Shown here piece by piece: positions 11,207 to 24,277 of a stretch of 64,000 bases of DNA. The translations under genes and the position numbers were made by a program. Every line of letters begins with the position of its first letter. Positions within the stretch are counted from its first letter, which is position 1. The stretch covers positions 78,343,429-78,407,428 of the forward strand of contig CM049312.1 of the NCBI GenBank assembly GCA_026874595.1, written 5' to 3'. The stretch comes from Sipunculus nudus. Its lineage: Eukaryota > Annelida > Sipuncula > Golfingiida > Sipunculidae. The notes beneath the pieces were generated by a model. That model saw nothing but the letters and a program-made list of their open reading frames with translations, ran no database searches and was not told the origin of the DNA.

Positions 11207-12390
11207 GTATCAATGGTATGGGACCACGAACCCAGATAGTGGTAAATGATGATGCAGCCGCTAGTCATCACGGAAACATGGTCGTGAAAGCAAGACCTGG
11301 CACTGCCCACGCCCTCCCGTGGGCTGGTGATAATCAATACAAGGTAGCGGGAGTTTTGTGTAACTGTTTCCACCAAAATGGGAGCCCGTTTGGTGTATGT
11401 GCACAGCAGGCCGCAGAACGCCAGATCCAACGTCTTGAAGAAAAAGGACAAAATATCTTATCAGGATTCGAGTTGGAGTTTGCACTGATAAAAGAAAAAT
11501 CTGGAGAACCGGCGTTCGAGGGTACTGAATTTTTTAGCATAGCTGCGCTTGCGGAAATAGAAAAATTCGTGTTACACTTCGACCGCCAGATGGCGCAGGC
11601 TGGAGTAGTGCTGGAAACGCTGCACACAGAATTCGGGAATGGGCAAATGGAATTAAGCACCACTGCTCAGTATGGTATAAAAACTGCGGACAATGTTTTC
11701 ATTTTTAAGCAGGCGGCCAAGGAGATCGCGAGAAATAATGGATACCAGGCCCTCTTCGTCACCAAACCTCGAGTAGACCTGTCAAACAACGGTGCCCATT
11801 TTACCCTCTCCATATGGGATAAAGATGGAAAAAATTTATTCAGTGACAGCGGCAGTAAAGACGGACTTTCTGACATGGCTCGATTCTGGATCGCTGGATT
11901 GTGTGAGCACGCAGCAGCACTGACCGCTGTCTGTGCACCAACTGTCAACTGTTACAGGCGGTACAACAGCGATGTGACCCCGTCCCATAACAACTGGGGA
12001 GTTGACGACCGACTTGCGGCAATCAGAGCGAAAGCTCAAGGGCATTTTGGAGCGTGCCTTGAAAACAGATTAACCAGTGCTGCAGCTAACCCGTATTTAG
12101 CCATGGCAGCGACGATCGCGGCAGGATTGGATGGAGTCGAAAGGAAGCTACCATTACGGGAGCCAAGCCAGACCAAAAAAGACGTTTCCAAACTTCCGGA
12201 AAACCTGGCCGAGGCGATTGTCGCCCTGCGCCGAGATGCCGTACTGACGGAAGCTCTGGGGCCCAGGTTACTGGAATGGTTTTACAATGAGAAGGAGGAA
12301 ATTGAAATTTCTGCACTAGATGGAGGAAAGAGACCTGACCCCTCAGCAGAAGCCATAGCTAAAGAGTTGGATATGTATCTACGGATATAA
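11207..12390 (+). CDS. Glutamine synthetase I-type (lengsin-like) copy 1, exon 2
   Basis: The exon opens after the acceptor TTTGTAG|GT and completes Gly49 of a 442-residue protein, normal for GS-I and PuuA-like enzymes (about 440-470). The family joins ammonia or an amine to the gamma-carboxyl of glutamate using ATP; lengsin is its animal branch, non-catalytic in the vertebrate lens. Features seen are: RP..LPWA-type beta-grasp strand (ALPWAGDN, about 84-91); GFELEF at 135-140 with metal-ligand-type Glu137 and Glu139; HTEFGNGQMEL with Glu190 and Glu197; NNGAHFTLS with His246; APTVNCYRR with Arg299 and Arg300; NWGVDDR with Arg317; ENR at 334-336 and ANPYLAMAA at 342-350. These match the catalytic boxes of GS-I, so activity is plausible; the substrate is unknown. 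No signal peptide or membrane segment is seen, so a cytosolic location is likely. The stop is TAA. Confidence 0.9.
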
Positions 12391-13365
12391 GAAATCACGT
12401 CTCTCTCAAGAGTTGCTTTATAAAGGCTAATTTTGACATGTAGCTCGATCGATCGTGAGGAGAGAAACTGTCAAAGGGATTTAGACCATCTGACCCTATT
12501 GGGTACTGCGAATCTTAGATTATTTCACATAGGGAAAGACTAGAATCAAATTCCAGTCGTATCAACCATTGAAAACCTGGATAAAGCATTCAGTTACATT
12601 TTATTTCATCTTAAGGATTTAAAAAAGGTCGCCTTAGTCTAATTTTTCATTTGAAACTTATACATTATGAAGACCAGCGGACCTTACATCTTTCACCGAG
12701 GACCGCATTGTAACGCTTGGCGAGGAAGCTGCAATCACTCGAACAAAAAACAGACCAATCGTTTTGAGAATAATTTCTAACAACACCTGAAATGTCCGTG
12801 ATAAAAACCGTTTTTACTCAGCATATTCGTAAATCCCTCTGCAGGTTTGTTGAATATCTGACTGCAAGAATATGAGCATGGCTAGCATGTGTTACTGGAC
12901 GATGGCGAACTTGTACGCGATACAGGAAATGGCTGTTTACCACAGAAATGAATTTTGTTTGGTTTGTGAATCTACTCAAATTTTTTATGGCCCATTTACG
13001 GAATGGCCTGTAAATTTCAAACGATATCGTTCATGACAGTTATGTTTGGAACAATCACAAACACACAAATTGGAGAATAACGTACGACCTAATAGCGGAG
13101 GCAATTACGATGAAAGTAGCTCAGAGATGGGATGGTAACTACAGTGTATATGTACACCATATACCTCAAAATATCATAAAACATAATGTACGTAATGCCA
13201 GTCATCGCTTTGAACATTGTAACTTGAAATATACCTTTATTTCCGACATGCGACTCCCGTCATCCGCGTTTTAGTCTGTAGTCCCCATGTTTGCATTATA
13301 ACTCTTTTGCAAGGTCAGGTTAAGTTAATGGCAGTATATAAAATAATACAGGAAGGTACTCTGAG

Positions 13366-14385
13366 GTACGATGGCAGGTAAAGGAAACCCAGAACCTTTT
13401 TTTATCTCGTTCCAATGCGATAGTATCTAGTGGCCACTCGTTAGTATGTCACGCTAGCTAAAGCCCTCATTTGGACCAGAATGTCAATGGTCAGTTGTCT
13501 GTTATATATCAGAGCGTTGATGCAACTTAAATTGTTTGTATGTACATTGTATTTCGTTGTATGTGCGTCTGCGCCGAATGCTTCGAGGTAAATTTTACAG
13601 CGGTTTTCGTTGGGTTGGTTCATTGCGTTGGTTCAAATTGCCCATTTTTATTTGTTCATTGAAAACTTTATTGAGTTTCTTTTAGGGTAAGGGTGATATA
13701 AACCCGTATGTACCAAACAATTGAATTAAACTGAAACATTTCTTTGAATTTTACCTCCCCAGAAAATCTTATTTTTAGGGCTAGGGTTAGGGTTATATAA
13801 TCTCGGGCATACCCAACTGGGAAAACAACCTGTCAGTTTGTGTTATGTCTCAAGGGAGAAGCTTACAACAAAATGCCACTTCATTTTAGGTAGGGTGGGT
13901 AAGGGGGGCGGAAGCAGGGCAACATGCTCCCTAACTTTGAAGGATACATATTTTCGAGTAAGTTGCTCATTCTTCCCACTCATATCTTTCTTTCCACAAT
14001 AATATTTCAGTTATGTATTTAATATTATGAAAATTTAGTATGATACATATTTTACCCGATCTAACCCCCCCCCCCCACCCCTTTCCCCGATCACATATTC
14101 TCTGAAGAAACATGGCGTATGAGTGTTGTATGAGTCCCGGTTGCATCATTTCAGGTTTCAGCATATTTAGCCCACAACATATGCATACAAATAATTGACC
14201 AATGTCTTCATCCAGTGTGGAGAAAAATGCCTTAAGATGTAGGTCTTACGGTATTGTCTATCTTAATTTATCTCGTTCCCACGCGATAATTATTGCGTGG
14301 CCACGCGATAGTATCGGGTCGGAACGAGATAATTATTGCGTGGCCACAAGAAACTATCGCGTATGTCCTGTACGAGCCACAGTAC
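13366..14385. mobile_element. Non-autonomous element inserted in flank B
   Basis: Flank A reads straight across this point (GGTACTCCGAGGACAG near 850-866), whereas flank B has about 1.0 kb of extra DNA between CTCTGAG and GAGGATAG. The insert begins GTACGATGGC and ends with the near-complement GCCACAGTAC. Its right part has the inverted pair TATCTCGTTCC (14268) and GGAACGAGATA (14322) with repeated GCGTGGCCAC motifs. A possible 3-bp target duplication GAG is weak. No transposase frame is present. Confidence 0.65.
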
Positions 14386-14682
14386 AGAGGATAGTTTCAA
14401 GATTGGACTTTATCTGAGTTTGGTGGCCATTTGACCCGAATGTTACAGATAGAAGCCAGTGGAACGCTCTTGAGATTATAGCAGGATACGAAATATGACA
14501 GGGTTAGCATGTTTCTGCATTCGTAGGCGCGGGTGCTGCGGTCCTGCTGTCTGCATGTTTTCCTCTGGGCATGATTTGGCATTTTGTAGACTATACCCTT
14601 TGCTGTTTCACCTCTGTCTCTTCTAAATTCACGCTTAATAATTGTGGGGTACACAATTCAACTTTTTACTCATCGACATCAG

Positions 14683-14875
14683 CAGTGGATCCGGGCCAGG
14701 AACCCCCTTTACATCCGAAGCAACCCTTTTAAGCGTTTCAGACAATTTTTTGTCCTGGACCCCCCCCCCCCCCATTCCGGACATGGGGACCTTTTCTTAG
14801 GTTTTTCATTAGTTCTTCTGGGTTAGACCCCCCCTTTTCCTAAATCCTGGATCCACCCCTGGACATCCCTTAACT
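14683..14875. mobile_element. MITE-like element with GGATCC-type terminus, right copy
   Basis: It starts AGTGGATCCGGGCCAGG and ends ATCCTGGATCCACCCCTGG, the inverse, with poly-C tracts inside. It is at the same relative place as the copy in flank A. Confidence 0.6.
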
Positions 14876-15345
14876 GTGCTTATAGTATAAGACATTAGGG
14901 CTAGCTGCCATCACTTTAAGCTGAAAGGGCACTTACCCATTAATAGGCTACTCCAATAGTTAAGTCGCTAAATGTTAATCGACATAAGGAGAAACCTTTC
15001 AATATTAAAAGCTGCTTTTTTATACCGCATTAACCATTAAGTTTTACCCCCATACTGGCACTATAGGTTTCGGCTTAGTAGTAACAACGATTCCAAAATG
15101 GACAGAGCTTTCGGTCAAGTGTTGTTTTTATGCATTGTTTAATTTCGCTGTGGGAGAAATCCTATAATGGAGCACATAGTGCGGTATCCCTGGTCATCTA
15201 TTACTACTTTCATTAGATATTTTTTTACCTTTTTTTTTTATTCTTCTTCAATATGTTTCTCTCTTACTCAATATGTTTTGATATGTGGACTGATGTTTTG
15301 TACATTTGGTAAAACAGCAGCTCTGGAAAGGCTTGTAATTACCCC

Positions 15346-17500
15346 TCAGAATAATTAAAAATTTGATACAAATGCTAAAGTTACTCAATAACTTGTGCAT
15401 TGATCACCATGATTCTTTGCATGAATAATGGTCATAGAGTGTTCCATCAGTTCCTGCAGACTGGTGGCACTACTTTTATTTTTTTCAAATTTTTACACAT
15501 TTTCTCTCTAGTTTTAAGAAGAAACAGTTGTCTGTTAACAGGGCTAAATCATAACTATTCGACCTAGAATCCTCTTACTTGATGACCAGGGAGGTACATG
15601 AAAAATCTACTTTGGAACCTGAAATTAAGTCTCATTTACACAGATCCACTAACCTGTGGGGTTCGTATCGGTTCTTAAAAACCCTCCCCTGCCCCCCCCC
15701 AGAATAATTAAAAATCTGATACAAAAACTCCGGTATCTGAATAACTATACTGCCTTTCTGAAGAAGACTCAAGCAGAGAAAACAGAGACCACTCTGAACA
15801 GCTTATGGAACACACAAGAATGCTGTTGTTGTATGGACCAGGCAAGGACTGTTTGGAGAAGAATAATATGTTAAAAGTGTTGAATTCATATGAATATACT
15901 TGAAACATCATTGGTTGAATTTGCCTGATGGACCAATATGCACAGGAACATAATAAATAAAATATCTTGTTTTTAAGAGTTTTCCGCTGGCTTGTATTTC
16001 AGCTTTAAGACAAATATCCTTTGTGCACGTTAATAAACACATAAAGCATAATCAGTTTAAAAATATCAGTTGCATGGCTTTTAACAATATATTATTCACA
16101 CAATATGTATATTTAAGATCTTCAAGGTGGTTTGTCAAAGTGGCCTAAAAAAATGCTATAATTTTATTAGAAAGTAATAATATTAATGATGTAGAATGTT
16201 AAAATATCAGTATTTTTCTGTCTGTAGGTGAACCATATAGGATATCAGTTGTCAATATAAGATAATTATATGCCAAGAGTGTTTGTTTTTGTAATCTCTT
16301 TGAGATGTATCGTTCAATTAAACTTGATTCCATGGTGACAGCAGGAAACATGTTAATCATGTCTTTTGTTAGATAGTAAATTAGCATGGGAAATTTCCTG
16401 TCTTAATGATCTTTATGAATTTTTTTCCATGTTTGATTTTGGATAATGTGTCTATCTCCAGTTTGTTTCCTTCAGAATTCAGTTAGAAAAACTGAAGCTT
16501 AATATGGGTTACTGCAAGTATCACCCATTCACTTGATGTAGTGTCTCTTTGTTTACTGTATGTTACTATGTAAATATATTGTTATATGTTCAGGTGGACA
16601 CAAAAATGAAATAGTTTGTAATGGTGTATAGACATGTAATCGGTCTATTCTTAAGAAAAATAAAGTAAAGAATTAATAAATGAACGCACAACCTACTTCC
16701 AACTTTCGACATCCATGTTTCAATCTGCATGTGAAGGTTTAGTATCTTACTCGGACACACGGTGGCGCTCGAGCGGGGATAACCTCTTTCTCTACTTATT
16801 TTGAGAGCAAATATAGAGCGGGGTACCAGTCTAGTTTCTTTCACGCGTCACTAATTGTAGAATAATGCTGTATATTCAATATTTTTTTAACATGGTTGCC
16901 TGATTTAAGATTTTTATTGAATTGTTGCGCCATGTGGACATTTCTTTATGAAAGAATCCCTCGGTGTTTGTTATCAGACGCTGCTATGTTGGGGGTATTT
17001 TTCTGTGTATTTTAATATCCGACGTCCGGATTTTAGTCAAAGTTGACTCTGTTGATGGGTTGAAGGTCCGTTGACTGAAAAAAAAGGACAACAAACATCA
17101 AAAACAAATTCTGTTGTGAACTAACATCACACAAACTGTTCTTGTGAACTTTTATAGGTGTTACGATCAACTATAACGGAATTGTCAGTTGAACTGTGTT
17201 GCTGAGAAGCAGGCGTAAACAAGGTTGGTGTATATTTTCTTGGCGGGAAAATTCCAAGTTTTAATATTCTTAATATAATAATGAGACCATATTTTTTATC
17301 AAAGGCATATTTGAGGCAGTGCATTGGATTCATCGGAACAAAGTCACCTCTTGGTTTTGTTCATTTGATTTTGAAGAAGATCTTTGTTTGCTTAAAATAA
17401 TTCTAAGGGAAACGATGTTGCGTGATAATCAGAATATACAACTTTACAAGCATTTTTATAACCAGTTCCATTAAATACTCTACATCCTGTGCCTGACTTT
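15346..17500. other. No gene seen; short direct duplication
   Basis: AGAATAATTAAAAATTTGATAC near 15347 recurs as AGAATAATTAAAAATCTGATAC near 15702, about 355 bp apart, both followed by ACTC.GTA.CT.AATAACT-like sequence. The rest is AT-rich with only short chance frames. The 5' end of the Helentron that follows may lie in this stretch, but I could not place it. Confidence 0.4.
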
Positions 17501-17582
17501 CCCTCATATATAGTACTACCGTTTTCCTTTTTAGAGTTTATCAAATTTGTAAACTTTCAACTTTAAACTTCTCTGCCCAGCA

Positions 17583-18011
17583 ATGGCTTCAGCTATACCT
17601 GTCCAGGCTGTATCTATGAGTAAGATTGTTAAAGGTACTTTTCACCAAGGTGATCGACATTTTCCATCAGACTCCGTTGGCAAACAGTTTGTTCCTAATT
17701 CAGTTGTTGCTCTGCTTTATGCCACCCTGCACGATGTTGTTGAATGGAAAACAAATGATATGAACACAATATTAATTGAAGGTGATCGTTTGTACAGAAC
17801 TTTGATGTCAGATATCCCAGGTAAAGGAGACATGGCTTGGGATGAAATACCAGAGTATATACAATGCCTTGATCATAATTTCAAGATAAAACCAACCTTG
17901 ATCATTTGTGGTTACCTAAATCATTATGATGTGCAAGCACCCTATATGTTTTACCAGGATGCCCTGGCGGAAATCACTTCCAAGCAATGTGGTCTAATTA
18001 TAGTTGGATGA
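17583..18011 (+). pseudogene. Helentron N-terminal cysteine-protease-like domain
   Basis: A 142-codon frame with GTFHQGDRHFPSDSVGKQF followed by NSVVALLYA, and near the end KPTLIICGYLNHYDV. Animal Helitron proteins often carry an OTU/tegument-type cysteine protease here, with the form FHQGD.RF....G.QC..N. In this copy the residue after GKQ is Phe, so the presumed catalytic Cys is missing. The identification rests on remembered family form, not on a search. Confidence 0.6.
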
Positions 18012-18316
18012 AACGCAATTGCAATTTCATATCAGCAGAATTGTTACTATGTGTTTGATCAACCAACAGAAATCATCTTGGGTATCCTACACCCTGTGGC
18101 ACATCAGTTCTTCTTGCATTTGAATTGCAGTCAGAATTCTTTCAGTATATATCAAACTATGCAAATATAATGAATGCAACTATGTTTGAAGTAACATATT
18201 TCAGAATAAACCAAGTCACCACTAAAGCATTTAAACTTTGACTAAAACGTCAAACTAAACAGTGTACCAGTTCAGATGACAAGCTAAAGCAAGCAACCTG
18301 GTCAACAACAGACCTC

Positions 18317-19034
18317 ATGGACATGGTAAATAAGAGCAGATCTGAACATGAAAATGTTCCTCACCAAGGTGATAACTTGATCCAAGAATACTTTAATGAT
18401 CAGCAACTAAAAATGAACAGAAAACTATATTTGAAAGAGTACATGCGACAGAAAAGAATGAATCCAGCTCACAGGGATACAGAACGCCTAAAAGATCAAC
18501 AAAGAAAACTGTTATCAAGACAAAATGAAACTTGTAGACAAAAAGAACGTTCTCCAGAGAAAGCACACAATCAAAAGATGAGAAAAGATAAAGTTCGAAG
18601 GGCACAAGAGAGAAAAGTTGAGAAACAACAGAAGCAAGCTGTTAGACTAAATGAAACATACAGACAAAAAGAACGTTCTGCAGAGAAAGCATATACATGT
18701 ATTCAAAAGATAAGAAAGATCAAGTTCGAAGGGCACAAAAGAGAAAAGATGAGAAAAAAAAAACAGAAGCAAGCTGCTAGACTTAATGAAAATACAGAAA
18801 AAAGAACGTTCTGCAGAGAAAGCATATAATCAAAATATAAGAAAAGATCAAGTTCGAAGGGCACAAGAGAGAAAAGCTGAGAAACAACAGAAGCAAACTG
18901 CTGGACTAAATGAAACTTACAGACAAAAAGAAAGAAAGGCCGAGAAACAACATAAGCAAACTGCCAGACAAAAAGAAACTTACAGACAAATGGAACGTGT
19001 CAGAGTATCAACTAGTAAAATAATAATGATCTGA
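18317..19034 (+). pseudogene. Helentron basic repeat/coil region
   Basis: Two overlapping frames (18317-18829 and 18786-19034) encode tandem degenerate units of about 38 residues. Each holds ETYRQKERS.EKA followed by RKD.VRRAQERK, very rich in Lys, Arg, Gln and Glu. The frame changes at about 18800 by a one-base slip (the AATACAGAAAAAAG region). A basic, coiled nucleic-acid-binding linker is likely. Confidence 0.6.
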
Positions 19035-19107
19035 AGATGATTTTTTTAGAGAAACTGAGAGACTCACCAAGAGGAGGAAAAGAGACCATCCATTAAATAA
19101 GAGAACT

Positions 19108-20661
19108 ATGAGAAACACAGCCACTAAAGTACAAAAAAGAACTGATGAATCATACAGACAAAATGAAAAAGCAGTTTATCTGAAGAGAAAACAGGGTGCA
19201 GATCTCACAGAATGTATACAGAAATTTCATACTTCGATATCTGAAGGTCCCATATATGCTTGTTGTTGCTGTAATCAAACATGGTTCAAACACTCTGTAA
19301 AGAATTCTGATAGCTGGCCAGACAGACTGGATTCAACTTTTCTAGCAACACACATTGCAGATCTAAAATCAGTGGACAATAAACAGTGGTTATGCACAAT
19401 TTGTCGTGATGCTCTCAAATGCCACAAGACACCAAAGCTTTCTGTCTTAAATAGAATGCAGTTTCCTGATAAGCCACCTAAATTGAACTTGTGTTCCTTA
19501 GAAGAAAGGCTTGTTGCATTACGCATACCATTCATGGTATTCTTCAATGAAGAACTTACAAATAGAACAAATTACAGGAAGGGTTAGCCTAGCAATTCTT
19601 CGAATCAAAACTAAGGGGAAGAAGTATTGCGTCCAGGATTTCTTGAATGAAAGCGAAGTTCATGAGTTGAGAAGGTTGGATGAAGGCTACAGGATTTTCA
19701 GATCCATACGAGGCTCCCCTCCATATTCAGAAGCACGTAAAAAATATCTCTTTGCACTGATTAGACAATTAGGATTGCCAACATGGTTTATATCTCTATC
19801 TGCTGCAGATACACATAGGGAAGACCTGCTGGTCATGCTTGAAAAACTGGTTGATGGCAGAACTTATTCAAGTGAGGATATAAGACAAATGGATTGGCTA
19901 AATAAAACACGCTTGGTTAAGGCAGATCCTGTAACCTGTGTGCGGTATTTTGATCACAGAGTTCATTCATTCATTCATTCACACCATCTTACTAAGTACA
20001 CATTCAGAAGAGTAAAGCTGAAAGATTTTTTTACAGAGTTAAATTTCAGCAACGTGGCTCTCCACAAATTCATATGCTAATGTGGATTGAGGATGCACCC
20101 ATATATGGTCAACATGAAGACGATACTGTCACCAAATAAATTGATAAGAATGTGACCTGCTGCAAGAATGATGAGGACCATCAACATCTGATTGATCTAC
20201 AAATACACAGACACTCCAGGTCTTGAAAAAGAATGGAAATTTGTCGTTTTAACTTTCCATTGCCACCTATGCCACAAATTAAAATCCTTGCACCTCATGA
20301 CACAGAAATTTATGAATAACACAAAGAGAACTACCACAAAATCTCTCAGGCAATTGAAAGCTTAAATGTTGACAATGACCTGTCCTTTCATGATTTCTTA
20401 AACTCTCTAGAACTCTCTCTAGATGACTACTACATGACTTTGCGTAAAACCATTAAAGGCCAAAGAGTATTTCATAGAAGGTCACCATCTGAAATAAAAA
20501 CCAATGGATACATGAGACGTTTGTTTACTGCATGGAAAGCTAACCATGACCTTCAGTTTATTCTTGATCCTTATGCATGTGTAACATACATAGTTTCCTA
20601 TGTCAGCAAAAGTCAAAGGGGAATGAGTGCTTTGTTAGATGCTGCTTGCAAAGAAGCTTGA
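19108..20661 (+). pseudogene. Helentron zinc-finger and Rep (HUH/Y2) region
   Basis: 19108-19587 encodes a cysteine-rich segment (YACCCCNQTWFK, then WLCTICRDALKCHK) followed by ALRIPFMVFF. The frame then shifts to 19511-20080 (LFALIRQLGLPTWFISLSAAD, the start of the Helitron-like N domain). After another shift at about 20035 comes FQQRGSPQIHMLMW (20044-20085), the counterpart of the HUH box of the form RG.PH.H...W. Here the first His is Gln (CAA at 20065). 20434-20661 has YIVSYVSK, where the two Rep tyrosines are retained. Stops at 20078 and elsewhere, together with a probable internal deletion, make the Rep non-functional. Confidence 0.75.
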
Positions 20662-21559
20662 AAAGGGGATAAAACTCTTAGCAGGTGAGAGATATGGCAA
20701 ATAAGTTTTTAAATGTTGTGGAAATAAGTGCTCAGGAAGCAGCATATCTGGTATTACAAATTCCAATGACAAGAGCCACCAGGGATGTAATATTTGTACC
20801 CACTGCCCTTCAGATGAAAGAACTTTCCAACTCTAGAGTAAAGAACAGCTTGAGCATCTCCTACATAATTCATCAGACATAGTAGCAAATAATATCATTG
20901 ACAGATACTCAAAGAGACCCAAAGCATTTGCAAATTGGTGTCTTGCTGATTTTGCATCACATATTTATATTAAATACCCCTCGGAAAGAGCAGATGATGC
21001 ATTCCATGAAAACACTGATGATAACAAAATGACTGATCAAAATGAAGCAATTGCTAATATAAACACAGGAGAAAAGCTCAGTATCACCTTGCCAAAAGGT
21101 ACAACATACACTCGGAGACAAGTTCCAAGAGTTCTAAGATATGTCCGTTATACTGAGACTCGGAAAACTGCTTTCGTGAAAGGCTGCTGCTGTTCACATC
21201 ATGGAGAGATGAAACCAAAGACCTTTTGAATGGCTCAATCACATACTCAGAACGATATAAAAAAAAACGACAAATTTATTTAAAAAGAAAACAGTATGAT
21301 CACAATGCAGATGTTCTACAAAAAGCACAGGACAAAGCTAAATATGACAATGAAACTGAATATGCACAAAAAGCTCCTACAACAGAACATGCAGAGAATG
21401 AGGATTCAATTCAACAGCAAGTTCCCAGTGAATACTTTGCTTTTTTTTTACCCAGAAAGGTCAGATCATCTGAGAAACTATGATTTGACAACTGATCTTG
21501 GACTGCCACTAAGAACCACTGCACAAGAACCGCTTACATTGCCTGGTAGAATACCTGAT

Positions 21560-22920
21560 ATAGAACACAGACAGTTAATACAGGATCTAAATAACAAACA
21601 ACTCACTGTCTTCAAACACATTATCAAACAGGTAAAGTGTTCTACTAAGCCTTTACACATATTCCTTACTGGTGGGGCAGGTGTTGGTAAATCAGTTCGG
21701 CTAAGAGCTCTATTTCAAGTATTACATCGTCACTAATGTGGGAATGAAGGTGAAAATCCATTGGACTGCAAGATACTGACCACTGCATCTACAGGAAAGG
21801 CTGCTAACAATGTTCAAGGATCCACATTGCATAATGCTTTTCGAATTGATCAAAATAAAGGATTTGATTACAGAAAATTGTCCTCTGACATCCTAAATAA
21901 ACTGCGAACTTAGTATAGGCAACTTCGTATTTTAATGATTGATGAAATAAGCATGGTAGGAAATCGCATGTTCAACTTCGTTAATTTGCGGCTCCAAGAA
22001 ATTAAAGGCAATAGAGAACCATTTGGTGGTATCCATGTAATTGTTATTGGATACCTCTTCCAACCTCAACCAGTAATGGGCAGCTGGAATTTAAAGAACT
22101 TGTCTGATAGCTATGGATCTCTTTCACTCAGCCTGTGGGAAGACACTTTTCATATGCATGAGCTTACTGAAATTATGCGACAAAAAATGATCATGATTTT
22201 GCGGAACTTTTGAATAGGCTAGGTGAAGGACAACACACAAAAGCTGACATTGATACCCTAAAATCTTGTCTTGTTGGTGATAACAGTTCATATCCGTCGG
22301 GAACTACTCATTTGTTTACAAACAACACCTGTGTGGACAATCATAATATGCAAATTTTCGCATGTACAAAAAACAACTAAAGTAATAATTACTGCAGTTT
22401 GCACATTAATAACAGATGTGACAGATGATGTGGACAAAGATGTACATCCAAGAATACCAGATAACCCATCAAAAACTGCAGAACTGGTGAAAACGCTTCA
22501 GATTGCTGTTGGTTTATCATACGATATCACCTGCAATGTTGCGGTACAAGATGGAATCACCAACGGTTGTTCTTGTATATTGAAGCACATACCTGTATAG
22601 CAAAACTGTGCCAAGCATTCTTTGGGTTTAGTTTGAAGATTCAAACATTGGCCCAGACACCAGGAGAAATTATGCCGCCTTTTACACTCCATCTGTATCT
22701 AAAGAATGGACACCACTGTTCTTCACCAAGCGCACATTCCATACTGGCCGGAGACATATACATGTACTGGTAACTCGTTCTCAGTATCCATTGAAAATTG
22801 GTGCAGTAAAAACGATATGGAAAGCTCAAAACAGTTCACTTGGTCAGGTGGTTGTGGATATGACAAGTACCAGAAAACTAAGGCATGCACATTATGTTGA
22901 ATTGAGCAGCGCAAGAAATA
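21560..22920 (+). pseudogene. Helentron Pif1-like helicase region
   Basis: Walker A GGAGVGKS is at 21671-21694 and Walker B MIDEISM at 21935-21955. GGIHVIVIGYLFQPQPV (about 22027-22077) replaces the usual GDLFQL.PV; the Asp of GD is Tyr. The late motif IAVGLSYDITCNVAVQDG is at about 22501-22554. In-frame stops occur after LHRH (21736) and at 21912, with frame changes near 22210 and 22600. The upstream stretch 21226-21483 encodes a short basic linker of the same element. Confidence 0.75.
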
Positions 22921-23738
22921 TGGATGGCTTGCATGTATTAAATTTAGAGGAAAACAAAATATCAACTGATCCTCAAGTAACAAATGAAATGGCCAGACTA
23001 CGTCATGATGCTAAACTTGCTCTTAATTTCTTACAACCAACATCTCTACCAACTGTTACACTGAAGATAATCTACCATAACACAAGATCTCTTCATTTGC
23101 ATTTCAAAGATGTGATTTCTGATTGTCATATCCGTAATACCCATATCATTGCTTTAGCTGAAACTCGTTTGTGTGCTCTTGATACTGATGATTCATATTG
23201 TATACGATATTTCCAACTGATACGAAATGATCATCAAACGACAGGTTCAACATGTCCATCAAAACGACCACACTATGGATTAGCATTCTTTGTCCACAGA
23301 GACCTCTACCCATTCATTGAAGTGCATCATCAGTCTAATGGAAACATTGATGCATCTGTATTATTGGTAAATACACCAAGCTCTTCCTTACAACTGATCA
23401 GTCTGTACAGATCCCCTCAGTCAGAAATGTGTGACTTCAGGTCAAGGCTTTCCCAGCTTATGGCACATGTTGATATCAAAGAACCATTGTCAGTAATGGG
23501 AGATATTAGTATAGATGTTAGTAAACAAAACAATATGTCAGCCTTGAATGATCTTTCACATGTTTTACACTGTCAACTACTTGTAACAGAAAAGACAACT
23601 GATCATGGAAGTCTTATTGATCTGGTGTTTTCTAACTTCCCTGATGCCACAACTTCAACAATAGAGGCTTCATGGTCTGATCATAAAGTCTTGTTTACTG
23701 TTGTTCCAAAGAGTGTTTTCAAGTTTCATCTTGATTGA
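22791..23738 (+). pseudogene. Helentron helicase end fused to AP-type endonuclease
   Basis: This 315-codon frame starts in the last helicase motif (SSLGQVVVDMTSTRKLRHAH, where active copies have a conserved T.HK.QG-like box). It continues into an endonuclease/exonuclease/phosphatase fold: YHNTRSL (Asn box), ALAETRL (catalytic Glu), PHYGLAFF, then MGDISID, DHGSLIDLVFSN and a terminal SDHKVL. A C-terminal endonuclease is a hallmark of Helentrons. The D-x-N box is changed to D-I-S, so catalysis is probably lost. It stops at 23736. Confidence 0.75.
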
Positions 23739-24277
23739 TCATTTTTATTATTGGTTCACAATGAATTTGACTTAAATTTATTAGTAGTGGTATTGATATG
23801 ATTTAACAGACATAAACTTACCCAAAATGAAATTGCTCTTGATGTGGAAAATTTGATGTCTTTACAATTCAACAACTAGATAATTTCTAGTTAAGAATCT
23901 ATGCAGATAATGCACAAGGCAGAAACTTGTAATAATAAGATACAACTTATTCAACACAGAACTAGACTTCCTATCATCTTATATTTATATTCAATCTTGT
24001 CAAACCTGTCAGTAACTGTATGTGTATGAGTTGGATCCTCCCATCAAATCAAAAGAACATACTTTTGGCAGTCTATTAGGCAGATGAGAACAAATTGAAG
24101 GGGTTCAACAAAACAACTTCTAACTTTCTTTGGAGTATCTGGTATAATCTATTTGGAAAACCTGAATAAGGTTAGTGTTACTTATTTCCAAGGGCTATCA
24201 GCAAAATCATGACCTTCACCACTCTGCGAACAATTTTACTCATTGTTAAAGGTTCATTGAATTCAGCTGAGCGTCAC

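Larger units (their letters stand above)
12407..15345 (+). repeat. Paralogous 3' flank of synthetase copy 1 (flank B)
   Basis: The first part (12407-12960) aligns with 41959-42480 downstream of copy 2. The later part (13020-15345, apart from an insertion at 13366-14385) aligns with flank A (495-1900), and its end aligns with flank C (24900-25305). No conserved open frame runs through the four copies. I saw no clear AATAAA close after the stop. Confidence 0.75.

Noticed and set aside
11185-12316. Minus-strand and alternate-frame open frames within synthetase exon 2 (and likewise 39104-40196)
   Set aside because: They are shadows of the strongly coding + strand frame.
18393-18605. Minus-strand open frames across the Helentron
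   Set aside because: They overlap recognisable + strand Helentron domains and show no motif.
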